Shown piece after piece: positions 10,301 through 20,858 of a stretch of DNA of 64,000 nucleotides; the first letter of the stretch is position 1; every line of letters starts with the position of its first letter. Under the pieces are notes generated by a model. The model ran no database searches. It was not told where the DNA came from and saw nothing but the letters and a program-made list of their open reading frames with translations. Position numbers and translations under genes: made by a program. Origin of the DNA: Dermatemys mawii (Eukaryota; Chordata; Testudines; Dermatemydidae); assembly GCA_007922305.1 (NCBI GenBank), contig ML677373.1, positions 20,233,348 through 20,297,347 on the forward strand, written 5' to 3'.

Positions 10301-12425
10301 CTTTGGAACTAAATACTCCACTTCTAGTCTTTCATGTACTCAGACACCTTTGAAGCAAATCAGAACTTCTGACAGCCTTGTAGAGCCATGATGTTCCATA
10401 CGTCCTGCACCTAGTGTGTTCGAAACGATGCACAATCTGTAACCAAAGCTGAGGTTTGCTACCAAAGAAATATTTATCCCCCTCCATCAAATTCTTTGTT
10501 CTCAGACCTGCCTGTCTAAGTGTTGAAGGAAACACTCAGTCAACGAGGAAATAACAGGGCCTGTAGGCATAACTGCACAAAGCAGCCTCATTGTGCCATC
10601 AACAGTTTGTGTGATACAGGTATGATTTACTGAGTGAATGGCAAATCTATTTGTTTAGTTTATAAAAGGCTTCACTCCTACCTGAGCAAAAAGCAAACCA
10701 GAGGATCTGTCCAAACGGCAAAACTTAGCACATTCCTGTTCCAAAATGGTGCCATTAATTTGGTCTGCAGGAGAAGTGGCCATCATGGCAAATGCTTGGG
10801 GAGCTTGAGCTGAAGCGCCCCATGGTTCACCGGGGCTCATATGATGGCAGTGAGGGTGTGTACACTACCTGGTACAGAACTAACTAGCTCCCAGACAGGC
10901 TCACTGAGTTTGTACATCCGTTGTCTAATTCTCAAGCATGGTACTTATTCCATAGCTTGGTAAATTCCGTCTACTGCCCCCGGTGGCAGGGAAAGGCAGC
11001 AGCAACATGAAACTGCTTTGTCTTCGTGTGCACCAAGTATAAAGAAAAATGCACCAAGAAGCAGGTTGTTTTGTATCATCCCACAGCGGGCAGCATTTTA
11101 GGTTCACATTGTTGTTGAGATGCAGCCTTGAATTTTAGCCAATGGAACACAGCCAGAGTTTAGTGAAACACCCTTCTGTTACTATTACAATTGAGACACT
11201 AATTACACTGAAGGGAATGCACAAAAGTTCTCTAAGAGTTCACATGGCTTCACTTATGTGATTGAAAAGAAATGGGAGAGATTTCATGCCAAGTAACAAG
11301 GATCCTAAATGTTCCCGTTAGCATTCTCCTAGCATTCAGCCTGTATAATTCTCAGTGGGCACATGTATAATACAACAGTTGCAACCTGGGCCTTTCTTTT
11401 TATGTATAAAGGGCTACACTCAGTCCTGGTACAATTCCACTGAAATGGGTAAACCAAGTCTTTGAATTTGGCCCAAGATTTCTGCCAGTCTATATATAGG
11501 ACCTAATGCTACAAGCCCTTCACGTATGTACCGCTGTGATATAGACAGCTCCCTAGGCTTTTGTCTTCTGCTGCACCCGCCAATCTGCAAGGATTGTGCT
11601 GTTAACAAGCAATTTGTGTTCAGAGCAGATGGTTCTAGGGGAGGCAGAAAAACTGCTCAGTTCTTGAGACCTTTCTTCTTGCTTTTGATTCCTCTTCAAT
11701 TAAAAAAAAAAAGAAAAAAGAAAAAGCAGGCGGAAAGGTTCTGACCTGTTTCCCTGGAGAAAAAAGATTCCTCCCTTTTTGGGCTCTCTCTTCTCTATCC
11801 TCTGTTGTACTGTAATCAGAACCCAGCCTGCAAGTCAGAACAGGATGTTCTATGACAAACAGGAAGTTTGCCCCTGGAGAATGCTGCATGTTTTACATCT
11901 AGTTAACTTGTGTGTGCTAGAAAGGCAGTGGAGAGAATCCGGTCTTATTGACGAAGAGATTGCCCCTTTATTAGGATTTAAGAATACTCTCTTTATTTTG
12001 CGCTGCCGTTTCACATTTTGTCCAGATTCTTTGCAGGCAGAGAAATGCGAAAAGCTGAGGGACTGTGATGGATACAATGGGCCATTGAGCAGCCCCGATG
12101 TCTCCTTAAAGCACAAAGCATACGCCAACCAATCGTCAGGAGTGGGTCAGCAGAGAGCAGAGCAAAGCGTTCCAAGTGAGCAAAGAAACAGCTTGCCAGT
12201 CGGTCAGTTTTCCATGCTAAAGGCCAGGGTGAAGAGCGGGCAGGACTCCCCTAGGATTGCTCAAGGTCACTAGCTCACCTCCAGCCAAGGCCTGGATGGT
12301 CAAATGTTGTTGCCATCGGATGGCTATTTGGCAGTACCACAAGAACAACCAGGCAGCCACACCAGAGAGTGAATGGACCAAAGGAAAAGCATCCTCCAAG
12401 GGGAGCCCTTTGGGTCAGGGTCGAG
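7313..12425. other. Intergenic or 5' intronic region, nothing recognised
   Basis: Mostly AT-rich sequence. I find no confident exon, RNA gene or well-bounded repeat, apart from an A-rich run at 11702-11726. A possible minus-strand exon at 10679-10770 is treated in the findings. It could contain undetected 5' exons of the WDR49-like gene. Confidence 0.5.
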
Positions 12426-12426
12426 C

Positions 12427-14470
12427 AGGGCTGGATTAATGCAGGGACTCTAGGGGCTGCAGCCCCGGGCCTTGGATTTTGAGCCCTCTGCTCCATAATC
12501 TATATAATTTACTGCATGATTTCTCAGCTGGCAGCTGTGGGCCTGAGCCGGCCACAAAGGTTCTGCCCGCTAGGCATCAGCTGTCCCTTCATGCCTCCTG
12601 GGAAGCAGCAGAGGGTTCTGGAGCCTAGCCTCTCCTCACAGGAGGCACAGGGAGAGGAGCAGAAGAAACATCCCTGCTCACAGGAGGGATTGGGGGAGCA
12701 GGAAATGGCCCACAGCTCAGGGTTGTTCCACTTCCCCTCCCGGCTCCTCCTCTCCTCCTCCCTCCCTTCCTGTATCAGCTGGCCTGGGAAAGGGGAGAGG
12801 GGTGAAGGACCCCTGGAGGGAGCGGGGGTGAAGAACTACATGAGCAGAAGGAAGGCTGGTGAGGCCACAGCTGATGGGGCAGGGGATGGAGGGAGCTGGG
12901 AGCTAGAGGCAGAATTGATGGGGGACTGGCAGATAGAGAGGGAGGGCATAACTGATGGGGGCTGGGCACATGGTGGGCTAGAGGCAGAACTGTTTGAGTC
13001 TGGGGGGGTGTTGAACGGATGAGGCTGGGCAGATGGACTTCAATTTATTTTCCCTGTTTACTCTCACACCTTGTATTTAACTTAGACACTTTTCATTTAC
13101 ATGTAAAACACATTGGACTATGTTGATCGATGCAGATGTAGAGTGGTACACCCCTAATCAGGCACTTAATCCGATGCAGTAAATGCTGTGGGTTGCGTAT
13201 TGTGCGCCACTTTTCCGCTAAAAAAAAAAAAGAAAGGCCGTGTGAGGTGAGTGTCAGTATTTCAGGCCGTAAGAAAGGGAAATTAGCTGTCCATTCATTT
13301 CTCGTGCGTTTAACTTCTAATTTTAGTTCCATAGTTTTAATTGAATTAATATGAATAGCATATTGCTTTAATAGCAGCACATGTACTTATTCATTTTGTT
13401 GGAATATTGTCTACTGCACACTCAAGTTTTTACCGTGAGATGAATAAATACGAACTGGCACACCACTCTGGAAAGTTTGCCAGCCCTGGCCAATGGTAGG
13501 CTCACTTGAGAGCAAACATTTGAAGTGCCCTTCGGCCCTTAAAAACGCCCTTTGGCTGCCAACATTTGTACCTTGCCTTAGCTGGTCTGCCAGAAAATGT
13601 AATTGAAAAAGACTGCACTATGTGAGTAAAGCCATAGTACCACAGTGTGTATTACGACCACTTATGAGCTGAAATAGAAATGATTTTGTTAATTTTTCCA
13701 TTCTACTTTACAGTTGGACCGTAGATCACACTGGAAAACCAGACCTGAAATAGTCAAGGTCATTTTAATGTGGCAAATTGCTGGCACTGTTATAATGGGT
13801 CCCATGCTCTCTCTTCTTGTGGGGGTTCAGGGAGCTATTTCTTGCCCCTGAATAGGGTATTAACTGCCCCACTAGTATCCTAGAGGAGGGGGAGTAGAGA
13901 GGGAGGGACCCGGGCCCGCCCTCTACTCCGGGTTCCAACTCAGGGGCCCTGAGGATAGCGGTAAACTACCTGAAGTAGCTATTCCTTCCCCTGGGCTACT
14001 TCCCTCTCCTACCCTTCAGTTTGTGGGGCTTCCTGCCCTCTCTCTACACAGGTCAAGTGTCTCTTTACCTAGGGTCTGGGTGGTCTTGGTTCCAAACTCT
14101 CCTCCAACTGTTCACTGCTCCAACTCCTCCAAACGGCTCCAACTCCTATCCTCCTCCCCTGTCTGCCTGAAGCAGGGGGTTTTATTAGGTTCTTAGCAGG
14201 GCCTTAATTGATTGCAGGTGTTCCAATTAACCTGCCACCAGCTTCCCTAGTCCACAGGGAGCCACGCCTCAATTAGCTCTGAGCTTACATATCTTCCCTC
14301 AAGCACTCTTCCACAGCTCCCTGACTCTCCTCTATCACATTAACAATAGAGTGTTTGGCATCCCTCAGGGATGGCAGAAAAATAGTAAAGGGAAGAAATT
14401 GAATACGCAAAGAGGGGTCCCAAACCTGTAACAGCCCTGGGCCCCCATCAAACTTAATCCAGCTCTGACG
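12427..14470. mobile_element. Possible large hAT-like element with nested insertions
   Basis: The left end CAGGGCTGGATTAATGCAGG and the reverse complement of the right end, CAGAGCTGGATTAAGTTTGA, form inverted termini of a kind common in hAT elements. Matching target duplications were not found. Inside are a GC-rich block (12520-13020), a tail resembling another hAT family (13445-13490, TGCCAGCCCTGG) and dispersed repeat copy B (13801-14340). Confidence 0.5.
13801..14340. repeat. Dispersed repeat, copy B
   Basis: The longer copy of the repeat seen at 1-205. Its 5' part contains AGAGGGAGGGACCCGGGCCC and GCCCTCTACTCCGGGTTCCA, and its 3' part CTGTCTGCCTGAAGCAGGGG. It has a defined shared 3' end (TCACAT) and no open frame of note. 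Confidence 0.65.
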
Positions 14471-16125
14471 GGAAATACATTAGTAGAGGTGTGTAGGACA
14501 AGTTTGGCTACTGCACTTGTTATGCAAATAAATAAAGGATTTAGGTCTGCAGAGTGGCCTATTTAGCAACTTTATGAGTGACCCGAGTCTTATTTGGAGG
14601 GTACAGAGAAGGAAGGTGAGATTACAGGATTGGATGGGTGAGCTTGTGTGGCCTACAAGGTGCAAGGCCCTGCTGACCTCCAAGGCTATGAGGCATTGGG
14701 AGATTAAATGATTTGGTCAAGGCCCCACATGACATATGTGGCAGAGCTGGAGATAGATCCTGGGCCTCTCTTTAATCCACAAGACCATCCTGCCTATCAA
14801 AAACCATACTGCATGAACGTATCTCCATGTTACCCAAGGACAGCCCAGTTCACCACATTTTGTCACAAGAGCGTTGAGTAGCTCGCACTAGGGATATATT
14901 GCCACGTTCTCTTTGTTCAGGGAAACCAGTGCCCAAGGTCAAAGTTAAAGTAAGCTCATGATCTGCTTTCTCCAGGACAGCACTAGTGGAACCCACAGAA
15001 AGCTGCTCAGGGGTCAGATAGCATTTTATACAGACATTTTTTTATTTGTGAAAAAGAATAGCCAATTATCTGGTCGCATACACCTATTACATGCGATGTG
15101 TAAACCCTCCCTCCCCCACCATGGCAGTGCTGGAAGGAATAGGACTGGCAGGGAGCATTTCTCTTCAGTGAGTTTGTGAAGGTTAAATAAGAGTGAAAAC
15201 AGCTGTCACAAATCAATAGATCTGTCAAAACACCCACTGAGCCAAATGCGCCAATTCCAATGTACTCGAGCTGACCACACCGGGGCGGGGGTGTAGGATG
15301 GGAGAGGAGTCCCACTACACAGCAGAAAGATGGTCTTTGAGCATCAGATAAATAAGGCTAAGCAGATGCTGGGCAGCCAGTCATGCATTATAATTCAATT
15401 CTGCTTCTTCAACCACTTGAGACCGACAAAGGAAATCAGTTCTGGAAGCAGAGCGGCAGCTTCTCAGCTGGGGTGCCTTGGCATAGGGACACTAATTTAC
15501 ATCAGATGAGCCTGTCCCATTATATTGTAGCTGTGTGTTGGCAGAAGCCTTTGAACATATTTTAAATAGCTAAACACGCCGTCATTTTGGGACCCGAATG
15601 AGTTTACAAATCAAAGCGGCAAGAGGTGTATTTTCTTTGCATTATTCCCCCTAAATTCTAGCGAGCGTTCCCAAAGCACTCCTAAAACAGCTCCGCAGAT
15701 GAATAAAGTGTCTAGCCGGAAGCATCTTGGCAATTGAGGAACAGCCAAAAACAGCAGCATATTTTCTTCAGCTAGGGAAGGCGGATAGCTTTCCCAGCTG
15801 GAGGTGGAGAGAAGGCTTAAGGAGAAAGGAAAAGAGAGATCAGACCAGTTATTGCATTATAATTAAATCATGCCTGAATGATAGAGGTTCATGAATTTAT
15901 CTTCTAGGCCACATGGAAGCTATTGTGGATATGGTGGCCTCTGCTTGTAACAGTGCATCTTTGGCCTCACAAACATCAGCTCATTTGCCCATTGGCAGGG
16001 GTGGAATGGTGAGAGAATCTATCATTCCCAAACAAGGGTCATAAGACAACCACAGGGGGGAACCTATTTACCCAAAGGGATTGTGCGGCTATCAGCTCTA
16101 TTGATTGCACCTCACAGAGGGAAAT
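14471..16125. other. Non-coding, no clear content
   Basis: Contains a SINE-like stretch at about 14690-14800 (GGTCAAGGCCCCACATGACA, GGCAGAGCTGGAGATAGATC) but otherwise no feature I can support. Confidence 0.4.
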
Positions 16126-16154
16126 GAGCACCGGTGTGTCCATGCCTCTCTTCT

Positions 16155-17420
16155 CTACCTAATGCTTTTAAACTGGCTGGGTTGGAATACCTGAGTGCTG
16201 CCCGCTGGCTTTTTTGTTGGGTTCCCGTCACAGAGCACTGTGCATGGACACAGGTATGTACAAGTGGAGACCGAACTGAGGCCTTGCTGAAAACCAGGTG
16301 CTGCATGGTTAATAGAGGCGCTGTGGAAGGGTACAGGCACTCCAAGAGTGTCAGGATTTATCAACCGAGGTTCTTGAAGGTATAGACTCCAGCACTGCAG
16401 TGTCTGCGTGCCTCCAGCCTGCCCTGAGCCAATCCCCATTGAAATCAATGAACATCAGTTGGAAGCAGGGGGGGCTTTGTGGGTGGATGGAGCAACGGTG
16501 CAAGAGCTAAGCTGGGTAACATGAAATCCAAGTTGGACCTTCACGTCTCTGAGCTGCAGTCTTTGTTACAGTAGCTGTGACCAACCCTGACCGAACATGT
16601 GGCTTGCGCACTGCCTAGCACGTCTCTGGATGAAGATTTGGCTATTTGACTCTAATGGAAGGGAAGGGTGAACCAGTGGTAAGCTACAGAGCTTGCCTAG
16701 GACTCGGGAGACCAGAGAGTTGTCTGCTCGGCTGCAAACTCCCTGTGCAACGCTGGATAAATCTCTCAGTCTCTCTCTTCTCTCTGGGTATGCAAAGACT
16801 TTGTGATGGCGTTATTCTTCCACCTATAAATATTTTTGAGTGCTTGCTGAGAGAACAATGGCTAGAAATTTGGAGGAAGGTGAAATGGACAGATTGTCAT
16901 GGTTAGTTTATAAGAATACTTCACCCCTGTCCAAATATGCCAGCCCAGACAGCGGGTAACCTGGCCACCTACCAGCAAAAAGAGACAAGAAACACACAGA
17001 CTTCTGTAACATAGGCCCTCAGTGCAGAGTAACACAGCCATGCCTGCCCTATTCCCCAGCAGGTGGAAGCGTCTGTCCTGATTAGCCGAGGTTTGAAAGT
17101 TGGCGTTTCCTTTTTGATCTGCCAATGTCTTTTAAACCGGCTGGACTAGACTAGCTGAGTGCTCCCTGCTGGGGTTTCTTGTTATTTTTCCTTCTCTCCC
17201 CTGACTCCATCCCAGGACACTGTGTGCAGAGGCAGCTGGCTGCTTTTTGTATCTCCCCTCCCCCTTCACATACGAGATCTAATGGGATGTTTTTCGTGTG
17301 AGTTCCTTTGGCTCGACAGTGCTTTTTTCCTTGAAGAATACAAAATGCTTGCAGAGCCGAAGGCATGCTTCCCTTCAGATACCAGTATAGCCCTCCCGTT
17401 GGGTATGGACTAGCTAGTAT
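16155..17420. repeat. Two diverged local copies of an unclassified unit
   Basis: About 16163-16222 and 17122-17187 share ATGCTTTTAAACTGGCTGG-type sequence followed by GAGTGCTGCCCGCTGGCTTT against GAGTGCTCCCTGCTGGGGTT, in the same orientation about 960 bp apart. An MIR-like SINE (16650-16800) lies between them. Confidence 0.5.
16650..16810 (+). repeat. MIR/CORE-type SINE
   Basis: Shows the degraded MIR order: CAGTGGTAAGCTACAGAGC, GACTCGGGAGACC, ATCTCTCAGTCTCTCTC. Low similarity, but the order of blocks is conserved. Confidence 0.5.
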
Positions 17421-17429
17421 ATATGGTCC

Positions 17430-19140
17430 TGGTTACATAGAATCAAAACTGCTCATTTTACAGCACAGGCTCTTGAGTGAGTGGGAGCCTTTCCTTCTAC
17501 TTCAGTAGGTGGAAGAATAACTCCATCACAAGTATAAGGAAGAGACCTTCCTCCTTCATTATTGCAGTAGCTGGCAATAAAATATTATAATGTTTAGCAA
17601 TCAGTGTTCATTGTCTACCACCCCTGAGAGTGAATATCCGTCCCAGACAAACAATCCCAAACAGTGGTGAACGCTGAGTGCATATCATGTAAGCCCAGGT
17701 GGACAGTCCGGTGCACAGTGTTATGTTTTCAGAGTGGTTACATGGTATTTTTTCTGTCCCCCCCTCATTGCCTTTACAAGAATAACACAGCCAAATCTCC
17801 TTTTCCACTTGAAGCAGCTTAGGATACACAGGCAGAATCAATGAAACCTGCCAGTCAATGCAAAATTTAAAGAAAGGCTTTGACTCCCAGTTATCTGTCT
17901 TCTCAGAAACTCCTCCAACTCCAGCAGTGCAGAGGCTGAAATGTGCTGCAGGTCACATGAAATGGTTGGCAAACTTGGAAACGGGCATCATTTCTCTTTA
18001 CAATTCCCAATGAGGGAAGTCGTCTCACTGAAGGGTCAGATGTCTTAAACAATGCACTTCTGATTAACACCCTAAGTCTGCTCAGGAAAAGGCAGAAACA
18101 GGCTGTCACTGTGAAGTCAATGGCAAAACTACAAGTTCCAGGATTTCACCCCAAACATTTACGTTAAAGCTTCCTACAAGGCTCAGCTTTAAGGGTTGGA
18201 CTGTCAAAGTGCCTGAGAGATATACAAGCACAAGTACCACTGAAAACCAATGGGTCCTGTGCACCTAACTCCCTTAGTCACTTACGAAAATCCCAGCTTA
18301 ACTGAACAAGATTATCTCCCATTGTTTTTATTTTTTGCTGCCTAAAAAAACTCAGTAATTTGTTTTTTTGTTGGGTTGTTTTTAAACAGGGGGAGGTTCA
18401 TTTGCCCTGCTACTCTATGGCCAAGAGCACAAGTCCCCACTGTGTCCCTGTTCAGAAGACAGTAGATCACAGGCATTGCTGCTTGTGGTATCTGTGTGAG
18501 GTCAGACCCAGTGGGATGATGGAAGTCAGCCTATGTTTTTTCCACAATCAAGCGTCTGAGAAACACATTACCAGGCCCTCTAAACATGTTCAATTGATAG
18601 AATTGATGTTGTTATTTCTCTGATGGATGTCTGGAGTTTTTAACATTTTTCATGTATGGATAGAGATCGCTTCTCCATCCAGCATCCTGTCATCTGTTAC
18701 TTTATCTTTAGTGCAATTTAATTAGTAGACGACTATCCTGCCATGTTTGAGTAAATTTAACAGGTTTCTTTGAGTACTTTGTCATCTCAGCTATTTCTTC
18801 AAGACCATATAATCACTAGTCCAAAGAGCAAAGGTGAACATTTATCATCCTAGTGAACCATACACAATTACAGATCAATACCAGATTTTCTTTAATATAC
18901 AACAAGAGAGAGATAATATATGGAGTCACCATTTATTGATTTTTTTTTTCAGAATCTATCGTATAAGCATGCTGGTATTAGGCATTAATGCTGGGTAATG
19001 CACAATAGGAGTACTTGATGACCGAAGACAAGTATACTAGCTGTCATGAGTTGTAGGGCTCTTAAAAATGTACGTCTTAAACCACATGCAGATCTGACGT
19101 AGAGAATTCCACGGAACTCCCTAGGAGTTTGTCTGGTGGG
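17430..19140. other. Intergenic, nothing recognised
   Basis: Besides a probable short interspersed fragment at 18180-18300 (GTGCACCTAACTCCCTTAGT, GAAAATCCCAGC) there is no exon or bounded repeat I can support. Confidence 0.4.
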
Positions 19141-19144
19141 GGAT

Positions 19145-19290
19145 GCAGTGGTGCTGTAGGCATGTTGGTCCCATGATATTCGAGAGACAAGGTGGGTGGG
19201 GTAATATCTTTTATTAGACCAACTTCTGCTGGTGAAACATGCTTTTGAGCTTACTCAGACTCTCCTCACCCACCTTGTATCTCTGTTGAG
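19145..19290. repeat. Dispersed repeat with AAGGTGGGTGGGGTAATAT core
   Basis: Contains GTTGGTCCCATGATATTCG, then ATCTTTTATTAGACCAACTT, ending CACCCACCTTGTATCTCTG. The start and end are self-complementary (ACAAGGTGGGTG / CACCCACCTTGT). A second, longer member is at 47020-47250. Confidence 0.6.
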
Positions 19291-20759
19291 GGAGTTAGTC
19301 ACTGCAGAATGAGAAGTAACATGTTGTGAAGTGGGTTTGAAAACCAATACTAGGTCCCTGTGTATGATTCAATGTTCAATGGGTCGCTAGCGTTTGAAGC
19401 ACTTGGGCGATGACACGGTGTCATTCTGAGTTGCTTAGCAGGTTCAGTCCATTGCAACAGTCAAGCTTAGAGGCCACAAATGTACAGCTCAGGAAGGCCG
19501 AGTCATAATTCAAAGGATCATAAGAGCAGTTGCTAGGTACAGATGGAGGATCGTGTTTCTGGCAGTTGCAGCTATTTAGGATTCCAGCACTAGTGAGAAA
19601 TCATGTAGCAATTCCAGTTGATACAAAACATCTATCAGGATTTTATTCATTAAAACGGTAACCAGACTCCTTATAAAGTTGGAGTCTGTAATTCATCAAT
19701 GACTCATACACAAGAACTATCAGTAGTACTACATTGCTTTTTAATTTTTTGTCATTGTCTCCTACAAATAATGCTGAAGAGATAGTATCTTCCTTGGACA
19801 TCATCTCTGTTCTTCTACTGCTGTTCTAAAGGAACAGCAAAACAGTACTACCGTTAACATCCGAGAGGAGAACGTTTCTCTTCTTCATATATTTAACATG
19901 TCTTGTAGCAAGTAATCTGAAGGTCCAATAATATAAAGAATACTCCAGTAAATTGCTGATAACAGTGTAAAAGCATGAGACTCCGTTAATAGCAATCACA
20001 TCTCCTCGGTAGAAGATTGCTGATTCTAGTCCCATATAAGCACTTGGGCTCACCAACAGCGATGGCACTACTGCTTTACTGTTAAGTGTGTTGCTCTATT
20101 GATGAGAGATCTCGCTACCCATAAGGTGAGGGAAAGCTGAAAAAACTCAGGACATGAACAGAAAGAGACAGCGATTATCAGTCTCTTACTTACACGGGTG
20201 CAAACCTAAATAACTCAGCTGCAGCCGGAGGACCAAAACCATAATCAATCTACTAAGAAAACAAAACCAGGCCCAGTATATCCAGCCACCTGTGCACTGA
20301 TCACCCCTGTAACACACAAATCCCTGCTGGCAGGTTTATACATGTTGTCACTTCACCACCGGTATTTAATCGAAAACTCTGTAATGTGTTTTGGGTGATT
20401 TGTGTGACAAAAGTGATCAGTTCTGCTTTTATCGTATTTACAACTAGCGATGTATTGAAATTGGACTGATTTTGCCCGTGAGCTCCCTCATCTTCTGTTA
20501 TTGGCGGCCAATCCTACTTCTGGTCCTTGACCAATTTTCTAATGCAGCCCCATGTTTCTCAGAACATATTTTTGCTCCAAAAGTAAATGTGACCATTGCC
20601 TAATGTAATTAATAAAAGAAATTAGTTTTCATGATGACTGGCTGAACTTTCCTCTCTTGACATTACCATAAGACAACGTTAGTACTGGATATAATGTAGT
20701 ATGCAATTGTACATGCAGATATTGTTTGTAGTAGAGATATAGGACTGTCGTGCAGAGCT
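19291..20759. other. Probable 3' flank / 3' UTR of the ABCA-like gene
   Basis: Directly downstream of the stop codon on the minus strand. AT-rich, with candidate minus-strand poly(A) signals near 20362, 19742 and 19641. The transcript end cannot be fixed from sequence. A 79-codon minus-strand ORF at 19826-20068 has no recognisable similarity. Confidence 0.45.
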
Positions 20760-20858
20760 TTAATTATCATCCTGTTGAAGGAGCTTCCATTCTGCTGTGC
20801 TATCCAGATTCATATCAAAATCCTCTTTCTCCTGCTCTCTTGAAAGCTCTAAGAATAC
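20760..20858 (-). CDS. ABCA-like exon 35: last coding exon with stop
   Basis: 99 nt including TAA. It encodes [20 protein letters not shown] then [12 protein letters not shown]. The 3' untranslated region continues into lower coordinates. Possible poly(A) signals on the minus strand are ATTAAA near 20362 and 19742 and AATAAA near 19641; none can be chosen from sequence alone. Confidence 0.96.
   Translation of the reverse strand, partial: VFLELSREQEKEDFDMNLDSTAEWKLLQQDDN

Noticed and set aside
11779..12273. 164-codon plus-strand ORF
   Set aside because: No similarity or splice support; equally open on the other strand.
12516..13022. 168-codon plus-strand ORF
   Set aside because: Gly/Glu/Ser-rich translation of a GC-rich repeat block inside a probable hAT element; not transposase-like.
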